Shown: piece by piece, positions 37,582 to 49,100 of the stretch | Layout: each line of letters begins with the position of its first letter | How positions within the stretch are numbered: position 1 is the first letter of the stretch | NCBI GenBank assembly: GCA_963277665.1 | Contig: OY728143.1 | Location: 1,120,214,110-1,120,278,109, forward strand | DNA length: 64,000 bases | Source of the DNA: Viscum album | Lineage: Eukaryota; Streptophyta; Magnoliopsida; Santalales; Viscaceae | Direction: 5' to 3' | The notes under the pieces: generated by a model | Told to the model about the DNA's origin: nothing | Seen by the model: the letters and a program-made list of their open reading frames with translations, nothing else | Database searches by the model: none | Translations under genes and position numbers: made by a program

Positions 37582-38908
37582 ATTATAATGCCTCAGACCC
37601 ATGATTTGGGGTTTAGCTCATATAAATGTTGTGTAATTTTTTATAAAGGTAAAATTAACAAATAAAAAAATATTTATTATATACCAGAAAATTTTATCGG
37701 TCTAGAGTTTAAATAATTACATATATTCTAAAAATCATACAAAATTTAAAAATTAAAATTACATTAATAAAATTTTGTGACATTTAAGCTTCCATTGTAG
37801 AATAAATATCATAAGGTAAATCACTAAACATGTGAAAAATATAATTAAAACATCGTGTGAGAAATTATTTTTCCATGTATGGGGTATCAAATAAAAACAT
37901 TGTGAATGAATACATTTAAATATTTAATTTTCTATAAGAATACATAGAAATGATTTTTCAACTCATTGAAAAATAATAATTTTCATTAATATAGTATAAA
38001 TATTCTATTATAAAATAAAAACATTTTTAAAAAAATAATTAGGCATAGATTTATTTAGAATTTTGAAAATCATCTTCATTTATTCAATAAATTATATGGA
38101 ATTCACTTGAAAAAAAATAAACATTAATTCAAAAATTCATATTGGATAATAACTTGGATTCCCAATTCACTCTTGAGACATGGTGAACATAGTCCAATAA
38201 TGTATTTGGTTCACTCCCTAATCCTATAATGTGTATATAATATACCTATGACATACCATACATGAAATTATCGGAGATTAACACTTTACCCAATGCATTA
38301 GAGAGCTTTGTAATTTAAGGGGAACCCATCACATGATTGAAAAAAATTCCCATAAGATTTTTGCGTTCAATCCCCACACCCTTCCTTCATAATATCCAAG
38401 TGAGAAACTATGGAATTAAAAACATTATAACATTCATTTTATTCATTATAAGTACTGTGACGCTTCTTTAAATCTTTGAGCTATGATGTACATTTTGTAA
38501 AAATATATTACGTGCCTAAACACGTGTCATGATAAAAATATTTTTTCATGAGATCATATTTATATATGAATATAAGATTTTTAGATTATATATATATATT
38601 GTAGAAATATTGATATATGAAAAAAACATGATTTCGTACCCACATGAGTATATGTTTTGATATTAAAAATAAAATTTATTTTACATAAAATGACATATAC
38701 ACATGAATACATATATTTAAATATATAAATATAAAAAATAAAAAAAATTTACATAAATTGAAATATTTATTCATACATTTATATAAATTTATTTACTTCC
38801 ATTAAATAATTATTTTATCAACAAAATAAAATATATGTATATACATATATGAATGTATATATAAACCATGAATTAAACATCTAATAAAAATTAATATTTT
38901 TTCCCGTA

Positions 38909-38911
<3 letters not shown>

Positions 38912-38939
<28 letters not shown>
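38912..38939. repeat. (AT)n microsatellite in R5 5' LTR
   Basis: A 28-base AT run. The corresponding place in the partner LTR (35768-35782) holds an AC run, so the two copies have changed repeat type since insertion. Confidence 0.85.
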
Positions 38940-38944
<5 letters not shown>

Positions 38945-40429
38945 TGATATTATAATACACATACTTGCAGAATACATTCATAATTAATCTAAACATTAAT
39001 AAATAATTTTTCTAACATTAATTAAAACATAGTTTTTGTAAACATAAAAAGGAAATTTTCATAAGAACATAATATTCTCATTACACAACCATTCATTAAA
39101 ACCTGATATGATAAATATTAATAATTCTTTATAAAACATATTTTAACATTCAAATAAATAATGAATCTCATCCAATACAATAAATTATAAATATAAAATG
39201 CAGTATGTTACTGTCCCAAGGACATAGAAATTCATAGTGAAACATAATATCATGAAAGATAAAAGTATATGTTGTGGAAGATCCACCATAAAGTTCATAA
39301 AATAAAAAAATTAATTCTATAAATAAAAGGTGATGATCTTCATCTTCCACTTCCTACAACTCACCCGACTGATGCATTGGTTTCCCTAATTTCTTTTTCA
39401 CATTGAAGTATTTTTTCTCCAAACTTATACTAAGAAGTGATATTTATATAAAGTAAATTGGTTTAAATGAAGACAAAAGAAGATCCTCATATATTTTATA
39501 ATAGATTCATAGAAAAGCTTGCAGTGTAAAATCAGTAAACAGGTGTTTGAGACAACATTGAAAATATAATTTATATTATCCTTCATCCAATTTAACTGAT
39601 TCATTTGAATAAAATATAACAACAAAATTGAATGATATTGTATTAAACATATCACTAGAGTGAAATACGATTCGAAAAAATTGTATGAAAAACAATTATT
39701 TCTGTTTATAATCCAAAAGAAAACAAATAAAAAAACATGAAAAAATGCTTGAGGACATAAATTGGAAGAATAAAATTCATAACAATATGGAAATAACGAA
39801 CCACGACTAAATAAAACATAGATTAGACACCTAAAAATAAAATAAACACATAAACATCACATATCTGAAGACTATAAAAATATTTAATAACTTTATAGCA
39901 ACAGAAACCATATTCGAGATCAAGTCCCTATGACATCGTTCGGATATTAATATATGCCCAATCATCTCCCTCATCTGTGACTGAGGCCTCACACCAAACT
40001 CCTCGATGATGTTCAAACCCTCACTCACAAATGCGATAAACTCTTCTCTATACTACATGGCTAGATCAACAACACTAATACCAAGGTATGCCTCTGTGCA
40101 GAATCATTAACCCCAAAATGAAACCCTTGGTTTCCCATGCCCCAGTTGTGACACACCCTTTGAAACATAGATCACATATCTTTTATTGAAACATATTTTC
40201 ATTTCACTTTTTATTAATTTCATTTCATATATAGGAAAAATAGTTCTATTTTTTTATAATAATACAATTATATACATTGATAATTTCGAAACAATAAAAG
40301 TATTAATAAAAATATAATAAAAATATGTTTTCATTCAATTAATTGAATTCCATTAGAAAAAAAATTTATATATTTACAATTTCATAATTATTATAATCTC
40401 ATTAATATATTCATAATTATGAATTTGTT

Positions 40430-40451
40430 ATATATATATATATATATATAT
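40430..40451. repeat. (TA)n microsatellite
   Basis: TA run near the right end of the R5 5' LTR; the partner LTR has only a short tacatatattta there (about 37204). Confidence 0.9.
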
Positions 40452-40659
40452 TAATAATATGTCATAAAATAAATTCATAAATAAATTAAATTTTATTTCA
40501 TGGTTTGAAAACTAAGGGTAATATTTAAATAATTTTTTCTAAATAATAATAGGGTTATCATAATTTATTTGTAATTATATTAATGTAAATTATTAATTCT
40601 TAAATAAAAATAATTCTTCTATTAAAACCCAGGGTGTTACAACATTTTTCTATGACTAA

Positions 40660-41420
40660 TGGGAATGGAGAACCTAGGTATCTGAGTTCTTGATTTATTC
40701 AGCACATAAAATATTAACCCATCTCGAGACACATTAAGATAAGAGGAAAAATCAAATTATGAATATGCTTCGAGGACCATACAAGATTTGATGGGATATT
40801 CTATTAGAAGATGTTCAATAGAATGCGCTATCATGGATGGAATTTGAGATAACATTCCTGAGATATTTCTATCCTAAAAAATTGAGTTTTTAAAAAGTTT
40901 ATGAGTCCATTCATTTGATGTAGGAGGGTTTTCCAGTACAGGAATATGCTAGAGATTTTACCGACATTCCAGACATTGCACCATATTAAGAATCTGATGA
41001 GAAATCCATGGAGAGATGTTTCATGGAAGGAAATAATTATGATATCATGTCACATGTAACGGTTTTCCATTTAAGAATCATTGAATTTTTCACGAATCAG
41101 CCTCTCATCAAGGAATGGAATCTAAGAGAGTCCCCGAGAAGTGGCAAGGCTGTTTTAGTAGAGTAGTTAGAAATTAAATCTTGAAGTTGTAATAAGTGTA
41201 GTTATGAATGTTTCCAACAAAGTAGAAATGGGAAGAGAAGTTGGGTTATATAACTACCATCTAAATACTGTGTTCTATTCCATTGCTATCAGTATGGAAT
41301 GTCTGTTCACAAGCACTAGTAGGGTCCTTACCCAACAGTTGAATTTTTCATATGCGGTAGACTGGGACATAATCAGAGGTTTTTCCCTAACATTCTGCAT
41401 CATAATAGGATAAAGGATCA
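40660..41420 (+). pseudogene. R4 gag pseudogene, main piece with zinc knuckles
   Basis: Continues gag after R5. Blocks: WMEFEITFLRYFYPKKLSF, EGFPVQEYARDFTDIPDIAP, then a basic stretch. Two zinc-knuckle remnants follow: HCYQYGMSVHKH (41281-41316), and ICGRLGHNQRFFPN (about 41353-41394), where the final Cys is F. Several stops and frameshifts. The two-knuckle layout and the F-x-x-x-Y-F-P gag block fit plant gypsy gag. Confidence 0.75.
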
Positions 41421-41529
41421 AGAAAATCATCGGAATACTAATGTGGATCACCTATACCTTAAGAATATGGTAACTGGAGTTCCACATGCCATTCGGGCTG
41501 AGGTAGGGGGCGTGGTACCATAGTGAAAG

Positions 41530-41990
41530 AGAAAAAATTCCAAGAAAGGGACATAACATATGGTAGTCATACTAGATCCTAGTGTAGAGGTACTAGTTAT
41601 TTGAATGTTATGTAAAAAATCTATATAATGTGAATAAGGGACTATCTACCATTAGAGGTATGATCCTTGTATCATCTACCTTATCTTGTGTTTCATTTGA
41701 TATCAGAACATTAAACTTTTTTCTACTAATTTTCAAAATGGTTTGGGAATGGATGAGAAAAGAGTATATGTTTTTTTAACCATTGAAAAAACATTTGGAG
41801 TGGGGTCATAAAATTTCAAACACTTAATGGTGTGTTTTCTAGAAATTGGTGGTTACCATTTCTTTTATAAACTATTTACAATTAAAATGAAAGTCATTGA
41901 CATGATTTTTGGTATGTATTTTTTAGTCCTATACCTATATTATATGAGTATAGTTACTTTCCAATATCCATAAAGATGTTGTTATTCTCA
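41530..41990 (+). pseudogene. R4 protease pseudogene, cut off by R6
   Basis: VCFLEIGGYHFFYKLF and then IDMIFGMYFLVLYLYYM (about 41890-41945) match the second half of a gypsy protease, where IFGMDWL is usual; here D-W is Y-F. The N-terminal DSG block is not recognisable. The coding match ends at about 41990, at the left edge of R6. I found no later R4 pol in the window. Confidence 0.6.
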
Positions 41991-42002
41991 ACAGGGTGAG
42001 TG

Positions 42003-42618
42003 GTGATCGAGAAAAGAAGAAACCCACGACGAACCCCTCAGTTATAAGGGTCGCGGACAGTTGAGATAGTAATGCGAAACCGCTTAAGGAGCGAGAGGGT
42101 CATGGGTTGACCACACGGCCCCCACATGTTATTAAAGGGTTGGGAAGTTTAAACCGATGCACACACCAGGTTAATTCATTAAATATTTAATTAGAACATT
42201 TAGGGACGTTAGCGGGCTTTGAAAACCAGCTAAATGGGGTTAAAATAGGGTTTTTAAACCCTAATTCGTGCAAAGATAGCGATATTGGGAAAACCCTGTG
42301 GGGGTAGGCTAGAGCCGCCGGTAGCTGAGAGCTACCGGTGGATGACAGCTACCGGTCAGCTGCAGCTACCAGTTGATTGAGCTATTGGTAGGCGGCACCT
42401 ACTGGTAGACCGAGCTACCGGTAGACAGAGCTACTGGTAGCTGCAGCTACCGGTAGACCGAGCTACAGGTAGACAGAGCTACCGGTAGGCTGTGGCTATA
42501 GGTAGACCGAGCTACCGGTAGTCCTACTGTTGGACAAACTTCACTGAGATTCCCAGAATAGAAAACCCAACATAAGATTTTTACAATGTAATGGACCCCA
42601 AAAACTTGGGACATTACA
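42003..42618 (-). repeat. R6 3' LTR with internal minisatellite
   Basis: The right end acattaca at 42618 gives a minus-strand LTR start TGTAATGTCCCAAG. The next bases on the minus strand before it (TTAAGAGGTATCTGA) are a weak polypurine tract. The left end near 42003 is placed where the R4 protease match stops and base composition changes; it is uncertain by about 15 bases. Confidence 0.6.
42331..42526. repeat. 16-17 base minisatellite with palindromic core CTACCGGTAG
   Basis: Twelve copies of a unit like GCTACCGGTAGACCGA begin at 42331, 42348, 42365, 42381, 42398, 42414, 42430, 42446, 42462, 42478, 42495 and 42511 (mean period 16.4). The core CTACCGGTAG is self-complementary, so the array is full of small inverted repeats. 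It lies within the R6 LTR. Confidence 0.95.
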
Positions 42619-42959
42619 TCAGATACCTCTTAAACAATTCTCGTCCTCGAGAATCAAAACAACCTAGATGGAAAGAGAGAGTCTGAACAACCGCCTCGAA
42701 AGATACCTCTTAGGAGTGAACCCCATTGTTAATTATGAACGCCTTCCTGTCAAGAACCAAGCAACATATCATGTCAAACTGCCCAGGCATGTGGGTTGGG
42801 GAGTCTCCTTCCCCATGTCAAGATACTATCTGCTTTGGGCGGCACTGACTCGCCTGCACAGGTTTAATCTCATCCACCTTAATGCGTCTTGATTAGGGGT
42901 CGGGTCCTCCCCTCCCCATAGCCAGGACTTTTCACACACATTTAGAGGGAAGAAAACTT

Positions 42960-43330
42960 GTATTTAATAGCCAACAGGGTGAAACGTTCTACCATAACAG
43001 GTATAACAAATAGAACATCACAAACTCCAAACAACTCTGGGTACCGGGCATGCATCTGTGCTTCACTCTTTCATGTACTCTCCTCAAAAGTCATGTCGTC
43101 CTCAATGCCCAGCTCTCCCCATCCGAGGACGTGTGAATCATCGTGTAGATACCGACGGAGCTGGGACACATGGAATACATCATGTATCCTTAGTAGTGGC
43201 AGTGGTAACGTTAACTGATAAGCCACTTCGCCGACCCTCCACAACACTTCGAAGGGCCCGATAAACCTGGGAGAAAATTTACTCCCCTCACCGAACCTCT
43301 GTTGTTCACTTATACTATGAAAATTTATTT
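42960..43330 (-). pseudogene. R6 integrase C-terminus and chromodomain tail, truncated
   Basis: Open frame 43071-43349 reads QQRFGEGSKFSPRFIGPFEV, VGEVAYQLTLPLP, IHDVFHVSQLRRYLHDDSHV and IEDDMTFEEST. This is the conserved end of a chromovirus integrase. Straight after a stop comes EAQMHARYPELFG, the end of a chromodomain, so the middle of the chromodomain seems to be missing. The first residues (MYDDVIKINF) no longer match integrase and mark the break. Confidence 0.8.
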
Positions 43331-43371
43331 TGATTACATCATCATACACTAATGAGTATATTATTCTCCCA

Positions 43372-46160
43372 TTAAATGTCCCAATATTTCTGTGTAATTT
43401 CTTTTAATTACATGGAATTATTTTGAAACTAGTCTCTTAGAAAACACATGATTCTAAGGCCCAGAGACGCCAGTACGTATTTTTTAACATGTTTTAAAGT
43501 ACATTATTTAATCGTGTGAGTAAGTGTTTCATACTTCTAAACTGATTCCTAGATCTAAAATCAGAGGGAACCATTGAATTAATATCACTGAGAGTCACCT
43601 AACTAGGGCCTAACCTTGACTAGAGTGGGTCGAACGAAAAAGATAAATTTTAGACATTTAGTGATAAATAAAATAAATATAAAATAAATTCAATGTTTAT
43701 ATTTATTCAAACTATTTCTACTGCAACACAGCGACCAGTCATCCCTTCTGTGCTACAACAATGTGACACTGAATCGTTAATGAATTTTATTAATGAGACC
43801 ACATGAGGATGCACAATGTATCTCCTTCTTTTAAGTAAATAGGGGTCCAGAGTTGAAAAACAACCCCTGTAAATTCGCTAACAAACGAGGAATCTCTCTA
43901 TATCTCTCCAACGACGAATGACATCGAATCAATGATCGATGAATTCCAGTGGGATGGATTTGAGAGATGAAGAACGATGGAAAATTCTAAAAGTTCAATG
44001 ATCAACGAAGGCTCATATCTTTATCCCTCATTAGAAACAAATATTCAATCCATATAGGGGTTATGTGCTTTCTTTGTGACGGATTCATCACATTATTCAT
44101 TTCAAAAGATAAACATGAATCAAAACATGAACAAGTTGTATCATGGTTTAGTCGTTCATTCAGGTTGGGAAATAATATTTTGGGTAGTTATAAGATTTCA
44201 AATCCATGATATAATTTTGAAACACCATTGATATATGTTTTTAAATTCTAACGTGGAGGGATCGGGCGACACAAACATGTCCTGGATTACCCTGCAGTGG
44301 GCATTTGTGTTCTTCGTGACTGAATGGAGTAATCGACTAACTAGAAGCCCCGAGGATACGGTAGTGATGGAGATGACCTGGTAGTCTCAAGTACATAGAA
44401 GAATCTATGATCGAACAAATTGAGCAGACATAGTGGACCACAAAAGGTTCTGCTGGCGCGGTACCCCCGGCGCAGTGGCGGCCATAAGCAGAAGGTGGTG
44501 CCACCCCGAGCGCCACGTGCAGGACGAAGCGGTTGGCCCTAGCCATCTGCACTGGTGGAGGAATTGCACCTGTTGTGTTCCATAGTTGATGAGGGCCATG
44601 GCCCATCAGCCAAGATGGCTAGCTGAATGCGGTGCCAACATGGGGCAGTGTAGAAGGAGCGACCCAAACCATGCAGACCACATTTTGACCATGGGGAGAA
44701 TCCGACTTACCGACCACACACTCCCCAACCAGGATGGCCCTCCTGAGATGCCCAAATAAATTTTTTTATCCAAACATCTTAGGAGGACTAGGAATATGGG
44801 ATAATTTTGGGCCATAGGGTGACCTGACTTGTGAAAAGAAATCGACCCGCCTATGCTGGCCATTTTGGATAAAATCAGATCATTAGGTGAGAGGGTGGAA
44901 TGGACCCAAGACCAACATTTCATGGGTCCAGTGCTTCCAATGTGCCAGACAGAGATGATCAGATAATGTGGGACCCCAGGCTGGGTTGTTCGGGTCGGTC
45001 CTAACTAGTCGGACGAGCCCCGACACAACCAACCCTTGTTTACAAAAAGGGACGTATCTCCCAACCCATGAGTCTGATTGATGCACCGTCTACGGTGTTG
45101 CTTCCCACATGATGGGGACATCCTTATACATTCCTCTAGGTAATATTTCATGGTTCTTGGGGAAGTGAGGATCCATGAATCAGTTATTAGCGAGGCTAAG
45201 TGACTCAGCAATTAGCCAGGCTTTGTGAATCAGCAACCCATCGAGGTGTTATCACTCAACTACCCAACGAGGCTCCCTAAATCAACTATAAATGAGGCTT
45301 CATGACTCAGCTACCCTATGAGGATTTGTGACTCATCTACCCATCGAGGCATTGTCACTTAGCTACCGAGTGATACATCGTGGCACATCTATCAGCGAGG
45401 CTTACTAACTCAGCTACCCAATGAGGATTCACGAATCATCTACTGAATGGGTCTAGGAGACATAGATAGCCTAAAGGATGCCTCAGGGATGCGTTCCTTT
45501 TTAGTGATTTATGTTTAGTGTTTTCAATATTTGATTTTGCAATCAACCCTTAGTGTTATACATGTGTTGAGCTGACTCGAGTGTCTCTAATCTGTGGGTA
45601 TTCATTTGGAATTTCATTTGTGTATTTCTATAAGACATGAGTTGGTTTTGGGGTTCTTATTGAGTATTTTTATTCTCACCCCTACATGGGATTCTCCCCC
45701 TATTGTCTCTTGTGGAGATGACAGAAATCATTAACTAGGATATTGGAGAGCTAGGTCCAGGTGGTTCTCAGAGGTGGATCTACAGACATAGTACGGTTTA
45801 GAAACATCTAACAGAGAGATATACCTACCCTTCAAGTAGGTTCCTTGGTGTACGACCTCCGGATCATGTACATCCTTTAACTGCACTTTCATTTTATGTT
45901 GGGTTTGTTTTTTGGACCCCCTTTTTTTAGTTCCACCTTTACTTGTGTGGTTTCTTCGTCATGTGACATACTTATTGTTGGTATCCCATTTTTAGACTTA
46001 AATTCCATAGTATGGTATCTGTTTGATTGTATAGGTTTTAAGGTAAAGTGCTCCCTTTATGGGATATGCCTTTTTGGTGTTAGTCACTAGCCCTTGGCCT
46101 ATGGAAGGTGGGATTGGGGTGGTCACAACATGGGCCCCGGAGAAGGGTCGTGAAATCTCT
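43372..46160 (+). repeat. R7: plus-strand LTR of the R8 family
   Basis: Starts ttaaatgtcccaat and soon reads actagtct, acacatgattctaaggccc. The reverse complement of the R8 LTR has acgagtct and acacatgattctgaggccc at the same distance from its start. Near the other end cctatggaaggtgggattgggg (46099-46120) matches the reverse of 49990-50040. A hairpin-like gagtat...attctc lies at 45662-45677. The right end is either about 46160 (by homology to R8) or 46535 (by a primer-binding-site-like sequence). The frames at 44337-45211 lie in its GC-rich middle and show no known motif. Confidence 0.7.
45165..45460. repeat. 25-26 base minisatellite in R7 LTR
   Basis: A unit like CGAGGCTTNGTGACTCAGCTACCCA starts at about 45191, 45216, 45242, 45268, 45293, 45319, 45345, (45371 degenerate), 45396 and 45422. 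The mean period is about 25.6 bases, about ten to eleven copies. No such array is seen at this place in the R8 LTRs, which have a different 35-39 base array. Confidence 0.9.
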
Positions 46161-49100
46161 AAATAAATACAATTAATATTTCTTTTATCTACCATAAATG
46201 TAAATTTTATCTCACCCCTATAATGATTCATTTCCCATAGGTTGTGGAAAAGGGTTTTATGAATTGTATTACATAGAAAGTTTCTAAATTTTGAATTCTA
46301 TATGGGTGATAATGTAGCTCTTTCTGAGGTATTTGTTAATGTTGCTATGTTATTATGTAATTGTTGAACCAAATTTTCAAAAATTATAATCATAATTGTT
46401 CATAAAGTATATATATATTATAATATTTACTTTTAATGTATTATTTGTTATGGAAACAATATGGAGCATTAAATAAAAAATGTAATGATAATGTTTTATG
46501 CATTATATCATGGAGTACTTGTTTGTCGATTTACAGTTAGTATCAGAGTAGGGTTTAAATAAATATAGAGATTAACATATTTTAATTTGAGGTCATCCTA
46601 TATTTATGGAAACCATCATGAGTAATCACTTTTATGGATTATTATATGTTTAGACAAATAAACACTGCTTTGTTGGCTTTATGTGATGGAATATTAAGGA
46701 GACAAATGATTTTTAGGTGTTGTTTTATTGGATTGAGTTATTTTTTACCTTTACTGTTAAAATGAAGTATTATTTGGAATGAATTTTAATACCCATTTGG
46801 TTATTCATGATTAAGTTTATGAGATACCCTTTTAGGTTAAATTTTTTATTAACAATGTTATTTGGGATATAGTGATTTTTATATATTGAAATGTTTATCA
46901 TATATCAAGGATTATGTTTGTATGGAAAATATATTTTCTAAATGATGGTTCAATAATAATTACTGACATTTTTCTATAAATATTATATAACTTTTGAATA
47001 ATATGTGATCACAAAATTTTAGTCATTAGGTTTCATTCATAGAATTTAATATGTTTACTTATGGAATTATCAGTGTTAAAGATTTTGTTGTATTATTGAA
47101 TTTTTTATATTGAGTTAATATTTATCCATAATAAGGATTATTCAATTTCGTATATTTAACATTTTTCTATCAATTTTGATTTTGTTTCATTATTAATTAT
47201 AGTTAGAATATCATGTTATCCATTTTATGGTTTATGTGACCCCTTGTGGATTCTAATTCATTGGGAATGAAATGGTCAACTTGACTACTCGTTATTTGTA
47301 GAAAAGATGACATTTAGTTAGAAATTGATTAAAGTATTAAAGTCAAATTTAAAAGAAAACATAATTCTATATATTATTAAAATATAGGGTAAATAAATTC
47401 ATCACTTTTAAGAAAATGGTATTTAAAAAAATGATATCCAATTATCTTTGTTTATTATGATTGTAGGTTTTTAAGAAATATTTATTTTATAGTTTTTTGG
47501 CCTTTAAATTTCACTTCATCATTCTATTTCATGTGATCAATGATCTCTACCACTCTGCATCAGAATTTGTAAATTTCTCTTTTATTCCTTTTTTATACTT
47601 TCACCTTTTACTGATGTCATACTATTTTTAAATCTAGTATGTGTTATTGTAGAATTAATTTGTAATTCCCTTTTTCTCTTATCAATTATATGTTTTATGA
47701 ATCCTTTTGACTTTGTGGAATTTCAAAAAATATATTTCTTAATGGTAAATATCTTACTATATATTTCAATTTCAAATTAATGGATGTGATTTATTATTGG
47801 ATGTTTTATTTAACCTTTCAATATTTTTAAAAATGAATACATGTTTGATATCTTATACGACGCACAACACCGAGTCAAAATGAACCATTAAATATTAATA
47901 TTTAAGAATGTATTTTATAAACTAGTCATTGAATAGGAAGTGATGAATAATATTAAAAAAATTATGATACATACATAATTGTGTTACCTAATTCAAATGT
48001 ATTAGTTAATTATTTTGAAATAAGAAAAAAAAAATTAGCACAACAATTTATGCTTAAAAATTATGTTTCCATTAAAAACCATATTTCTACTTTATGTGAG
48101 AAAATATTGTCATTAATTGTTGAACAATTTTAAAAAAATTCTAAACTTTTCATTATTTTTTAAATCAATAACTTAATATTATCATAAATTATTGAAACCT
48201 TTCTTAAATTATTGATTTTTACATGAATATTGAACAAATATATATTATTTTCGAAAAGTTTATTTTCATTGAAAAAAATTAAAGTATTAAATTTTATTTT
48301 TGATTAATTTTAAAATATTTTTTTTTAATTTACATAATTTAAATTTATTTTTATTAAATATAATTTTATAATAGAATTTAGCTTTAAAAAAATTTATAAT
48401 CAAAATTTCATTTGTATGAAACACTGTTTTCATCAGGTTTTACAAGTTTAATTTTTAAATTAAGATTTGAAACATCTTTGTTATGAATTTCTGAAAATAT
48501 ATTCCTTTTTAGGAATCATGATATCAATTATCTGTAAAATGGAAGCTTTTTTTTTCAATATGAAAATTAACCTTATAATTCGTTTATCGTGGTAAATGCT
48601 ATATTAGTTAATTAAAGATAAAAATATATTTTATAGAAAAAAAAAAGATGATACTAAAACTAGAAGTATTTTTATTGTATCTTTATATCTCATTCATAAT
48701 AATCCAAATGGCGGAAATATATTTTATTTTTCATTTTAAGATGATTTTGACTTTTCTAACATTTAAATGAGTTTAAAACCTTAAAAATTACACGCCCTTT
48801 ATTTTCAAAAAATTATAAATTTTTTCAAATAGTGATGAATAATGGATATGATGAGTTATAGGTTTTAATTTTAAATATAAATATTTTTTATGATAATTTA
48901 ATATTAATTTTTAGTGGTGTTATAATTATCATAAAAGCATACACAACTGTGGTGTAGAGTTTATTCAATTTATAAAATTATGTAAATTTTAAAAAATAAT
49001 TATAAACAGATGAGATATGAATGTATTTATTTTATGAATGGATTTTTTGGATAAAATAGACTTACTATTGAGGTATGGATGCACTATATTCTTTTTTTTC

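Larger units (their letters stand above)
34428..40641 (-). mobile_element. R5: two roughly 3 kb LTRs with only about 176 bases between them
   Basis: 34428-37407 and 37584-40641 are direct repeats along their length. Anchors: tataa.g.c.c at the left ends; aattcacttgaaaaa with ttcactcttgagaca; ggtttccctaattt.ttttcaca; catggtttcccat; ggtgttaca/ggtgttaga at the right ends. On the minus strand each starts TGTAAC. The 176-base interior keeps a polypurine tract and a primer-binding-site remnant but no gag or pol. It splits the gag of R4. Flanking 5-base sequences (acaac and acatt) match only partly, as expected for an old insertion. Confidence 0.85.
37584..40641 (-). repeat. R5 5' LTR
   Basis: About 3.06 kb. 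It begins tataatgcctcagaccc and ends aaaacccagggtgttaca. The left end resembles the R3 LTR start at 18491 and the right end the R1/R3 LTR ends, so R5 is a relative of R1 and R3. No coding sequence. Confidence 0.85.
42003..43330 (-). mobile_element. R6: truncated Ty3/gypsy element with a short LTR
   Basis: Contains a 3' LTR of about 0.62 kb, a possible polypurine tract and the last part of pol on the minus strand. Upstream pol is missing: the integrase match stops near 43330 and a plus-strand LTR (R7) begins at about 43372. The LTR is much shorter and more GC-rich than those of R1, R3 and R5, so it is a different family. Confidence 0.7.

Noticed and set aside
44337..45211. Group of open frames in the GC-rich middle of R7
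   Set aside because: Same situation as in R8: LTR sequence, no recognisable protein motif, and overlapping frames.
45170..45460. CRISPR-like regularly spaced repeats
   Set aside because: Units of 25-26 bases abut directly with no unique spacers, in a plant LTR; it is a minisatellite.
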